64,000 bases of DNA, taken from positions 12,632,001 to 12,696,000 of the forward strand of contig CANUEZ040000061.1 of the NCBI GenBank assembly GCA_948099385.1. The letters run 5' to 3'. Position numbers and translations under genes: made by a program. The notes below the pieces were generated by a model. It saw nothing but the letters and a program-made list of their open reading frames with translations. It made no database searches and was not told the origin of the DNA. Source of the DNA: Fasciola hepatica (lineage: Eukaryota > Platyhelminthes > Trematoda > Plagiorchiida > Fasciolidae). Positions 30,095 through 39,830 of the stretch are shown here, in pieces. Every line of letters begins with the position of its first letter. Position 1 is the stretch's first letter.

Positions 30095-30834
30095 CTTGGA
30101 CATGGAGGTAGTTGTTTTGCAGTGTTATTTTTTGTAAAATACATCCGATATTGAGCACTAATCGCCAAGTAACGTTGGCCATCCATCTTCAGATTTTGGG
30201 AATTAGAATACGTTGTTATGTCCAAAGAGACGGAGTGGGAGAGTTATTGGAGGCACAGCAAAGTCCTCCGTGCAAAATGCATCATTTGTGGTGAGGCGAC
30301 ATCATGAGAGTAGATGCGTTCGTGCCGTAAATCACAGTCAATAAGCGTGCCAAGAGGAAAACAAATGTTGCCAAGTATTTATTCAATCGTAATTCATAAC
30401 AGATGTGGTTACTCCCTGTGAGTATGTTGTTGGAGTAGAGCCACAAGAGTTGGGCCAACAGCAGATTTGGTGTCTGTAGATCTTTTAAGCAGCGGACTAC
30501 TCACTACCAGCGCATCAAAAGCGATCACCCATGCAGGTTAGTATATTCGTGTTATTCTAACTCTTTCAACCGGCAGGGAAAAATAGCGTGGATGAACGGT
30601 GCGTGCTGAAATCAAAGTGGATGCTCGTTTACTGTCATTGTCTGATGGTTTTATAAAGTCCCTACTAACCACGAGGTAGCGTCGTGACGAGCTGCATATT
30701 CTGAGCTGTAATTTGCTAGGTATCTCGCGTCCCCCAAGGACAATATCTCATACAACACGGTTGTGAGAGGCAGTCGTCGGTTTCCCTTACGAACCGTATT
30801 TGGGAAAACTCAGGTCGTTCAGGAACAGACCCAC
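30095..30834. other. No gene recognised
   Basis: AT-rich sequence without long open frames or family resemblance. It lies inside the ~4-kb block that splits the MITE copy of 27751/32138. Confidence 0.5.
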
Positions 30835-31110
30835 AAGACCAGCATAATGATTATACCGATGAATTCACAAAATCAGCAACATGCATTTCTAACGAAAGAT
30901 GATGTTGCTCCGGATGGTATTTCCATTCCCGTTCGTGGAATATGCACTCCTCCTGTGTTCCGTACGCCTTTTTTACCCCACTATGCAACCAGATAAATTA
31001 TCATCATCAACAAACGCCCCTCAAAAATTCTAACTTGATCGATAATGTACCTTCTAAATGTTCTAATGTTTTGGGCAATTTTTCTGCACGGTTTGTCATC
31101 GAATCGTCTG
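30835..31110 (+). repeat. Dispersed repeat, copy 2 (inverted relative to 5880-6330)
   Basis: Plus-strand homolog of the minus strand at about 6040-6290. The shared open segment encodes DVAPDGISIPVRGI then PVFRTPFLPHYATR and stops; the DNA similarity continues past that stop (CATCATCAACAAACGCCCCTCAAAAATTC region). Family unknown. Confidence 0.6.
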
Positions 31111-31258
31111 TCCTTGGATGACCTACTATTGGACACACACTGCACCCATTCACGCAATCACTTGTTAATGTCTATCGATTTGCAGTAACCCATATGACGC
31201 CGTTGATCCAATTTTGCCTACGTTAACATAGATTTGTTTTTCTCTTTCACTTTTCTAG

Positions 31259-31537
31259 ATTACGTATTTGTCTTTCGATGTGACTACAGACGTCGTCCGT
31301 TAGGCACTGAATGGCAATATCCGGCTGCTGGCTTCGAAGTGTACAATGAAAAGCCGTTCAAAAACGGGCTCATTGTTGTTGTCAGGGATAAGTTAATGAA
31401 ATTCGTTGTCTCTGCCTAAACTCCAGACACAGTTCGTACCATTCCAAAGTTTGCAGAAGAACCAGTGTCTTTCGTTGAAAGACAGAGCGTTTTTCTATCA
31501 AATCTAGAAATAAAGACAATGCAAGACGGGAAGGCAG
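31259..31537 (+). pseudogene. Exon-like segment with an in-frame stop
   Basis: A strong acceptor (pyrimidine-rich run ending TTTTCTAG) precedes an open segment: CDYRRRPLGTEWQYPAAGFEVY, then NGLIVVVRDKLMKFVVSA, then TAA (31417-31419). The same frame then continues for 39 codons (TVRTIPKFAEEPVSFVERQ) to a donor (GGCAG/GTACGT at 31537/31538). The exon would be 279 bp, entering with two bases of a codon and leaving with one. The composition on both sides of the stop looks like real protein. I do not recognise the family and found no partner exons. It may be a host pseudogene exon or part of an unknown mobile element, since it lies inside the block that splits a MITE. Confidence 0.35.
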
Positions 31538-31934
31538 GTACGTAAATTATTATTTCCTTCGAAATAAATCTGAAACTGCTTTTCTCTTGGAGTCGTTTTA
31601 TTCACTTGGTCTAATCAGTGCCTCTTCAGGCATTCTGAAGATTGGTGACAATCTATCATAAATCACGAATGTACATGTTCCTCAGATCTCGTTCATAGTT
31701 TATTTGATGTATTTCTATTTCCTTGATAATAGTTGTTTTGATACATAAATTATCAGATGGCAATCAAACTATTTTTGAAATAAGCCGGCGAAAGTAATTT
31801 GTTGTCCAGCTTTTCCTTAAGTGCGATGGTTTCACTTTTCCACATCTTGATATTGCAGATCCCGTTGACCACGTAATACAAGAAAGGTGAACATCTTCCG
31901 AAAATTCCAAATAAAGCAGAACTCTAATTTTAAA

Positions 31935-32138
31935 TTTGTACAAGCTTTTAGTGTACCATTTTTACAAGAAAGTTAGTGATTTTCACAAACAGTGATTTTT
32001 TGGGTGATAAATGAGTGGTTTCGATCGAAAGAATTCTTAGTGGGCAAGTAGACTAAGAAACGGGCAGTTGAGATGGATTAGAAAAGTTGACGTACTCATT
32101 TCCAGTGATGTTTTCCAACATTGGGCATGCTGCTTGGG
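31935..32138 (+). mobile_element. MITE 'CCCAAGCAGCAC' family, right half of the split copy
   Basis: Bases about 31935-32138 align with 36830-37185 of the intact copy: TTTTACAAG, GATAA(A/G)T(G/T)AGT(G/A)GTTTCGATC, GCAA(G/A)TAGACTAAGAAAC(G/A)G, and the end GCATGCTGCTTGGG. The subterminal tandem repeats of the intact copy are missing here. No target duplication is evident between the outer flanks of the two halves. Confidence 0.6.
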
Positions 32139-35100
32139 AAGACATCTGAGTCTCACGCAAAAGAGCATTTACATCCGGAAATCCCATATAACAGGAAGGC
32201 GTAGTTTTTAACGACTCTCGCTAAGCCAGGTATGAAATTCTATCGCATCTGATGAATATTAGCAACTATCCTAGGTCTGGGCTAATAGCGCGACACAACG
32301 GTTTGAAGCACTGTTCACAATTTATTATTTTCTCAATCCAGGGTCAAGTGCATGCACAGGTGGTGTTCATCGTGATGCATGCGACATTGTACTCACCATC
32401 TATTTCGAGCTTTGTGGCTTTATGGAGGTATATCAGGCTATTGAGTAATGATACTAATTTACCCAAAGTATCTTATTTACGTTGATTCTTTGCTGTGCTG
32501 TGGGTAGTTGGATGTGTGTGACCTTGTTTGCCAGGACAAAGACTGTAAGCAAAGTAAGCTAAAATACGACAAAGTATGGAAATATAATTGAACTGGTCAG
32601 CAGGATAACATAAATTATCCTAGGTTATATTTAGATTGAGTTACTACCTAAATATTCCGGTTGAAGCAGTTTCTCCGGATAATAAAGTTTCCATGGTTGC
32701 GCCTATATAAGATCAGAAATTTTTTCGAATTTTGGAAATTCCACTTTACATGTTTTAAAACTGTCCCTCAAAGACTACTGTCAAACACTCCGAAAAAGGA
32801 AGACTCTAGTCTTCATCAATGTGACCTTTGGCATCAGAGTCATGTGAGTGCACCTCGTTAACCGCTTGTGTTGTTATCACGATGGCGATGAAAAGATGCA
32901 CTAAAACCGAATTTTTTCGTCATCTCCGCGAAGGAGACCTAAGTAGAACTGAGAAGTTCTGTTAGTGTGAACCCTCGGTGGCACATTTTGCTCAGTGTTT
33001 TGGTGCAACTAGGAGCATCAGTTATCGGAATAATCACAGAAAAACTACCACAAACCCAAAGTTCAGAGGCAGACTTCCGAGAAAATCGAATGAAAAGAAC
33101 GCTGTTATGTGAAATACGCTCAAAAACAGTGCCCGAAATCTCTGTCCTTAATCCAGGGAGGAAATATTCCCAGACACTCTCACTTGTCGTTGGAGATAAG
33201 GTAGTGGCAATTTCCAATGCGGCTGGTATCACGTGATATGAAGGCTTCATTGCAAGCCCGATAAGAGAAAGCACGTACTGAGTCCATCATGAGGTTCAAA
33301 TCCCGAAGCCTGTCATTTTGATGATGGGTTTTTTTTCTCATGAGTGTTTGGTATATGCTGATCCATGGAAAACCCAGAAAAATGTCGTTTGACGTAAGAA
33401 TTTCCCCCGAAAAAGTAGTCCGTCGGATGTCGATACGTCACACGAACCAAAGTTATTGATTCGTATGGGAATAAAATGTTAAGATTTGGTTGTTCACTTC
33501 CACTATGATTGAAATGTACTGTGTATCAACAGCCAGTTCATAACATGGGTTTTCGGTCGATTTACTTAGTATTGGTTGTACCAAGGGGAAAAATATACAT
33601 TCCAGGAAGGAGATTGCGAAACCGTCATGAAAATATAAAAAATGCATGGAAATATGATCGTAAAGTGTGTTACTTTTTCGTGAAACGCTTGTTTAAATGG
33701 ATCAGATTCGGTCATATCGCGGTCATTGCTGGTAGGCCGTCGGAACAGCAGTTTGGCTTTGAGTCACGTGATTTGGCTGATTCAAAGATTGCACCTAATC
33801 ACTGGTAAAGTTTTCCACTTTTCGCTGAACGTAGTGAGTGCATCATGTCATGCGGTAACCAAATGCAGCCGGAAGAAGATATAAAATCGATGGACAGACG
33901 CCTTGTAATATATTTTCTTATTTCTGATGGTGTTCCAGGTTAACACTCTGTGTAGAGTGACCGCATATAACGCTGCTGACTCAACCAGAAGAATGTTGAC
34001 AGTAGTTTTTTCGAAAGATTTAACCATAAAACGAAGTTGGACCGACAGAGTAGCCAAAAGTACGTAGAACAACTGCGTATTATCAGTGTCATCAAAGGTA
34101 AACGGACATCTGTGAACGTATTTGTCAGTATAGACTCCGGGCATGCAAATCCACTTTTAAGAGATTTGTCAGATGATGACATCGGTCCGCCGATCATCCT
34201 TCATCTATCGCTTGTTTGACTGTACGTTTCGTGCACGCGGCAACCTGTAGCTCCACTTTCGACACATTTTCTCCGCACAAGCCAGCTTGCGGTCTCTGTA
34301 CTCAGGCCCAGTAAGAATAAACGCGGTCGGCATTCCATGGTCTTTTCTCGTTGACCTTCTTGGCGGAGACGATCGTAGAGGCAGAGGGAGTGTCTGCTTC
34401 TCAGAAAAGCACTGTCAACGGTGGTTTGCCAAGGCCAAAGATCAAGGGGTCACCGGGAGAAAAAAGGCGAGGTTTAATTTGCGGGGCACTACCACCACCA
34501 CCACAGTGATGCGTTTTGTTGGTATTTTCGTGGCAGTCATGAACACTGTCCGTGCATATTTGGTTCAAGTTCAAAATAAATGTTTCGCTATGTTTTCAGT
34601 TCAGGTAATATGATATCCAAGAAGCACGTGTCTATAAACATTTCGTTTACGATGGAGTAAGCTTAACATTAAACAACGTTAATATTTATTAAACTCATTT
34701 TTCTTTCGATCGACTTGGTTATTGCAGGTAATGTTTGTTTTTGTACGTGCACAAAAATTTATTTCACGTCTCCACTTCCGTCTCTTCATTCACGGGTGGA
34801 AAATTACTCAGCAGATTTCGGCGATCCTGTACACAATGTGCATATTTTTATATTCGTCTTTTTTATTTCAGTATATTTCTTTCTACTCCATTTTAGAAAT
34901 TATTTCTTTTACGAGCAGTAAAATAGGGGCGGCAGGGAGTATGAAAGATATTGTTGAAATGGTTTCATCTTAACAATGGAATAACGATTTAAAAGTCAAA
35001 ACAATTTGAGGGAAGTGGAGAAAATAATAGATTGTACCCGAAGCTTCAAGGATCGGCTTTAAATCTCTCTGAAACCGCTTGAAAACCGGCAGTGGTAATA

Positions 35101-35940
35101 GCACAAACCGACCAAAATCGACCGAAAACTGCTCCAAAGCCGTCCGAACACGGGTCGGTTTCTGCTCTATTTTGCTTCATGGATAGAGGCATCGTGAATG
35201 ATGGATAAATTTTCATTGTTATAACTGAAAATATCCCCGAAATCAACGAAAAGAAGTTCTCTGGGCAAGCAACTGTTTTTTAGGATAAAGATTCATACGA
35301 TGTTTATCGAGAAGTTTATAAACAAAGTCACGCAAAACGATTTGTCTCTTCGTTATCCACAGTAAGACCTATAAAAGTATGTGCAACTTCAAGGCCCAGT
35401 CTACACAATTACCCTCTGACATCACAGATTTAAATGCAATCGAAAAAAACTTCTCTGTTAGGAAGAGAATAGTCAAAAGGCTACCTACATCCTGGCCACT
35501 GGAGTCAGAAGTGCAACTTGTGATACAGCATAAGATGGAGAATTATTTCATCAATAACAAGGCGGACTGCTTTTGGATGAGACTGCGAACAATCCTGAAT
35601 GCTAGAGGCAAGCCAGATGTCTGATGTTGTGAAAGACTGTTATGTTTTTAATAATGTTTGAACTACTTCAAAGTAAAAAACCTTGTTCCAGTTTCCCTTA
35701 GTGGCTCATATTCCTTCATGATTGCGGCCGATTGGTACTGGTGAAAATATGGTTTCGTCAGTATTCTGAGCATATTTAGTCACCACAGGCATGAAAACCA
35801 CAAGGGTTATAGTCATAAAATCTCGCAACTATCTGGTAGTTATGGCAAATATAAAACTATGTAGTTTTGCGGGAATGCTGTCTTGTACGAACACAAAATA
35901 GGCCTATCGGATTCCCGCACGCATCAGCTTTGACACTGAC
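32139..35940. other. Intergenic, no gene recognised
   Basis: Short open frames on both strands, none with family resemblance. An open pair at 32967-33236 (+) and 32939-33274 (-) is the longest but cannot be assigned to a strand. Bases 34192-34330 are the second copy of the repeat at 1163-1330. Bases 35379-35624 hold an 81-codon open frame of unknown nature. The part nearest 35940 may include the remains of the gypsy C LTR, which could not be delimited. Confidence 0.45.
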
Positions 35941-36115
35941 TGCAATGATACAAAGGAGTGATTATAAATAGCTGCATTATGGAAATTCGTCACCTTGTAG
36001 TGTACATAAACATGCAGATGCAATAAAACAACATGAATTATCGTTAATAACAAATATAACACCCTCAGCAGCTTGAAAGAAGTTATGGATTTTTCTAATC
36101 ACGGTTTTCTTTGTT

Positions 36116-36640
36116 CTATAAACGTTTTGATCCTCCGATTGTTTCCTTTTGACTGAACTTTGCACTTGGGTCGTTTTCATCTGGAGAAGACCCAGAAAGA
36201 TCGCAGTTAGTATCAGCTGGCCTACAATCAGAAACAGGATTAAAGGCAACCTGATCTAGATGTTTTCGGTGAATGAAATTGTCAGTAAGATCCAAAATCT
36301 GACAGTCTATTCTCGAGTAGCTTAAGTGCAATGCCTGTTGAAGAGTCCAAATCATTCCCCCGTGGTATACAACTTCAGAGGACTCGATCTGGAGTAAACT
36401 GACAACTAGTGTACGGCTTTTGAACAACCTGGCTGGGCTACTGCCTGTGGTTCAATATACAGAATTACGATAATGCTTTAGGAAGTAGTCCACAGTTCTC
36501 TCAAGTTCACTGAATGTTCCTGCATTTGTGGATTCTGGTTGCACTCCTTAATGCTCGCACAGAAGTTTCAGCAGCTCGATTCGAATGAGGATGGCATAGA
36601 GGAGTGAACACGTGATGGCAGCCCATGGATTTCAACCAGT
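36116..36640 (-). pseudogene. Gypsy C integrase C-terminal region
   Basis: Frame 36116-36427 reads MFKSRTLVVSLLQIESSEVVYHGG and a Ser/Asp-rich tail, the counterpart of 13659-13990 in gypsy B. Upstream to 36640 the translation is broken. About 70% similar to gypsy B at the DNA level, much lower than the pol segment on the other side of the MITE. Confidence 0.6.
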
Positions 36641-36666
36641 TTGTCAACTACTGAGCAGTGAAATGA

Positions 36667-37185
36667 CCCAAGCAGCACAATGCTCAATGCTGTTGGGCGA
36701 ATGCTGAGCCAAGGTTGGCCCACAATGACTCGTAAAATGTGCCTTCAAAAATTGTACAAATGTTCGTGAGATTTTACAAGAAATGTAATAATAAAAGTAC
36801 TGCAGTGTTTATCAAAATATATCTGCATTACAAAAAGGGATAAATTTTTACAAGGTTTCAGCACAGCATTTTTATAATAAACTATCTGCTTTTCATAGAT
36901 AATCATTTTATCTGCGATAAGTTAGTAGTTTCGATCCAAGGGATGGGTAATGAGCAAATAGACTAAGAAACAGACAGCTAAGATGGATAAAGAAAAGAAA
37001 GATTACTCATTTCGAACTAATTTTCCCAACGTTGGGCTAGCCCAAAGCGCTTCCAGTTGGGAGCAGGTAGAGCTGCCCAAATTTTCAAATGACGTAGCGC
37101 AAATTTAGCCTAACGTGGCTCAACGTTGGCTCAACGTTGGCTCAACGTTGGCTCAACTGAGAGCGCGTTGGGAGTGCTGCTTGGG
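36667..37185. mobile_element. MITE, 519 bp, TIR CCCAAGCAGCAC, 2-bp target duplication GA
   Basis: It begins CCCAAGCAGCAC and ends GTGCTGCTTGGG, a perfect 12-bp terminal inverted repeat. GA precedes (36665-36666) and follows (37186-37187). Gypsy B has uninterrupted sequence at this point (AAATGAATCCCGTTATCAG), which defines the empty site. The interior is non-coding and AT-rich, while both ends are rich in AACGTTGG/TTGGGC motifs, including three to four tandem copies of GGCTCAACGTT near 37110-37155. The superfamily is not known to me. Confidence 0.85.
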
Positions 37186-37408
37186 GACTCCAGTTATCAG
37201 CAACCAGTGCATATGGCTCTCCTTCTCTGCTAAATATCTTGCGAAATGCATTAATAGAGAAATCGGAATTCGGTGAAGTAGCGAAATAAACTTCTGGCCA
37301 TTCGGAATAAGAATTGACGATAACTAGGGTGTATTATTTAGTTGGGAGAGGTCTGCAATAATCGGCATGAACACACTGCCAGGCCTTGCATGATATGGGC
37401 CAAGGAGT

Positions 37409-37915
37409 CTACTTAGATGGTTGGGAGTGAATTTTATGCATACAGCCTGTACAACGTTTAGCAAACTGGCATAAGCCGCTGTTCAATTCAGGCCACCAAG
37501 AGGTAAGTCGGGCCAAGGATTTTATCTTTTCGATACCAAGATGTCCGCAATGCAAATCAGTCAGAACAACTGATCGCAATGTAGGTGGTATAATAATACG
37601 ATCATTGAAACATAAAACACCATCACAAGTCACAGCAATGTCTTTACAACCCGTGTAAAACTCCGGGAAGAGACTTCTGATATCCACTTTCCAACCACGT
37701 CGAACACAAGACAAAATGGCATGATAATATTCCCTAGTTTCACGAAATAGATCGGACGGAGTTAGAGGAGGTGGCTGGGTTAACAAACAGTCAGACGAGG
37801 TTTCTTCCGAAGTGGCGTACCAAGACAAATAGTCAGCAGGAGGAATAGTTTCTGCTCTACGATGCTGAATATCATAAGAATACGCGCTAAGAGCAACACT
37901 CCATCTTTGAACCAT
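37409..37915 (-). pseudogene. Gypsy C RNase H end and integrase zinc-binding domain
   Basis: Residues match gypsy B 14487-14993 throughout (QRWSVALSAYSYDIQHR, LHCGHLGIEKIKSL, CTGCMHK). The frame ends slightly earlier than in gypsy B because of a local difference. HHCC residues are present. Confidence 0.75.
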
Positions 37916-38032
37916 GGCTGCGGATGACTTCGCTAACGATGTGTGCGGATCCTAAATGAACTTCAATGCTTCATAATCAGCCACTAATGTAAGGTCTGAC
38001 CCAAACAAGTAGTTGTGTATTCGAGTGACTGC

Positions 38033-38549
38033 CTAAGATATACCTAAAGCCTCACGTTGTGTCTGTGAATATCCACGTTCTGCAGAACTGTCTACGCGAA
38101 ATGCACAACACTGGATGAATATCCTGTTCAAGCACAGCTTCGATGCCAGTGGGGAAATCATCCGTGATGACAGTAGATGGTAACTTTGGTGAAAATGCAT
38201 GCAAAACAGCATTAGTAGAAAGGAAATTGAGCAGCTGTCAGAGCGCAAACTCATGTACAGGAGGCCACTTCAGTGAGTTTTGTGAAGTAAAGTCAAACAA
38301 GGGTTCTGCTTTAGAAGAAAAACCTGGGATAAATCTGGAATAATACTGCCGTGAACCCAATGGAGAACGAAGATCTTCAAGTGGTGTAGGTGAAAGTGCA
38401 AGTAATAAGGAAGACAAACGGTCAGGATCGGGTCGAAAGCCATGTTCGTCTACCAGAAATCCTAAACAAGTAAAATGAGTGGTTGAAAAACCATTTATTG
38501 GGATTAATAGCAAAATTGTGTGCACGAAACCGTTCAAAGAAGAGCACAA
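38033..38549 (-). pseudogene. Gypsy C RT C-terminus and RNase H
   Basis: Counterpart of 15111-15627, with the same frame breaks. FTCLGFLVDEHGFRPDPDRL and QYYSRFIPGFSSKAEPLFDF are conserved; RNase H residues appear in an alternative frame, showing a frameshift. Confidence 0.7.
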
Positions 38550-38714
38550 ACTCCCATCATGTAATTCTCTGGTTGGTGCTTGAACAAGGATATCGTCTTG
38601 TTAAATGAAGACATCTTGCAAATTAGAAATAAAAGAATCAATGGCTTTTATGAAAATCCCGGGTGACACACTGAGACAAACAGGTAAAATGTCATTCTGA
38701 AAAAGTCCAAAAGA

Positions 38715-39080
38715 TTAATTGATTGTTGTGAACTCACGAGGCATTTCGTTAAGTGCATCCTTAAGATCCAACTTGGAATATAATTTTGAACCACGAAACT
38801 GTTGCATGGTATCTTCCGCTTCCATAGTAGGATAAGTGGTTAGCTTCGGGAATTTGTTAACACTAATGCGATAGTCTCCACGAATTCTCGGAGTTTTCCC
38901 ATCTCTCTTCAATGGGATCACAATTGGAGTAGCCCACGATGACGCACTCACTTGTGTTAGGACACCTTTCGCGACCAATTGGTCGATCGCCTTCTTTACT
39001 GGTTCACGCAATCCCAAAGGTAATCTCCGACGTTTAAGAGATCCTGGTGACCTGGATACCTTGAGTACAACGGGTGCCAT
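38715..39080 (-). pseudogene. Gypsy C reverse transcriptase fingers/palm
   Basis: The frame reads VVLKVSRSPGSLKRRRLPLGL, PVKKAIDQLVAKGVLTQ, WATPIVIPLK and YSKLDLKDAL, with the first catalytic Asp. The downstream YxDD box (near 38605) has the same TAA in place of its Tyr codon as gypsy B. Only a handful of residues differ from gypsy B. Confidence 0.75.
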
Positions 39081-39178
39081 CTTGATGCGACCTGAGGCCC
39101 TGGAACACTCAAAAATCAGTTTTCGAAGACGGGAATGAAGATAACCCGAAATGAACGATAAAGAAATATAAAGTTATT

Positions 39179-39499
39179 TCATGCAATTAGACCAGTAATG
39201 GAGAGCTGGGAGTCAATGACAAGGAACGTGAACTGATTAGCAGTGGAATTCGAATCAACCAGCGATAGTTCACTCGCCCCTAACACGTGGAAATCATGAC
39301 CACTGATATCTTTCACGTAGACATGAACAGGGCGTTGGAAACGCTGAATAAGAGAATTAGGAATGAACGATTCTACATTGCCGCTATCAAACACGAATGA
39401 ACATTCACTGGAAAGATTAACAGAATGGGTGCGAGTAACATGGCAAGATAGCTGCCAACGGTTAAAAGTCAAAGGAAGGGACTGAGAGTAAGGGGACAA
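39179..39499 (-). pseudogene. Gypsy C aspartic protease
   Basis: The minus frame contains FVFDSGNVESFIPNSLIQRF (Asp-Ser-Gly in place of the usual Asp-Thr-Gly; both are active in retropepsins) and ELSLVDSNSTANQFTFLVIDSQL. It follows the nucleocapsid remnant and precedes RT, the normal order. The protease would mature Gag-Pol. The gag upstream is truncated at about 39830. Confidence 0.65.
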
Positions 39500-39830
39500 A
39501 CGAGATGGAGTACCGGAACTGTCAGTTACACAAACCCTAGAACTGCGGCGAACGGATGGAATGTGGCCAACTTTACCGCATTTACGATATGTAAGGTTGT
39601 GAAAGCGACTGGTGAAATATGAGTGCTTCGCACCACAAGATAGACAATTAATCCATTGTCACTTATCTCCCTGGTGACTTGAAGACTAATTTCTCGTATT
39701 GTTTGATTCACGAACAGTTTCAATGGGTGACATGACTGACAGACGTTTAGCTGCTGTAGGTCAGTTGGCGTACCAGCACGGATAATTCCCTTGACACTCT
39801 CGGTAAAGCACATAGATTAATTGTGCGAGC

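Larger units (their letters stand above)
35950..39830 (-). mobile_element. Ty3/gypsy element 'gypsy C', 5'-truncated in gag, interrupted by a MITE
   Basis: The minus strand carries, from 39830 down: nucleocapsid remnant (SCGAKHS, about 39640), protease (39179-39499), RT (38715-39080 and 38238-38549), RNase H (38033-38254), integrase HHCC and core (37190-37915), a MITE (36667-37185) and integrase C-terminus (35990-36660). It belongs to the same family as gypsy B and gypsy D. Internal stops and frameshifts abound. No LTRs could be delimited; the similarity of GATTATAAATAGCTGCATT (35960) to gypsy D marks its 3' region. Confidence 0.8.

Noticed and set aside
32939..33274. Overlapping open frames on both strands (89 and 111 codons)
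   Set aside because: Both strands are open, no splice context or motif decides between them, and neither resembles a family I recognise.
35700..35960. LTR of gypsy C
   Set aside because: Only a short match to the corresponding part of gypsy D (ATAAATAGCTGCATT) was seen; no TG...CA ends or paired LTR could be found.
37090..37160. CRISPR-like array (tandem GGCTCAACGTT units)
   Set aside because: The units are contiguous 11-mers without spacers, inside a MITE end in a eukaryotic genome; they are subterminal repeats.
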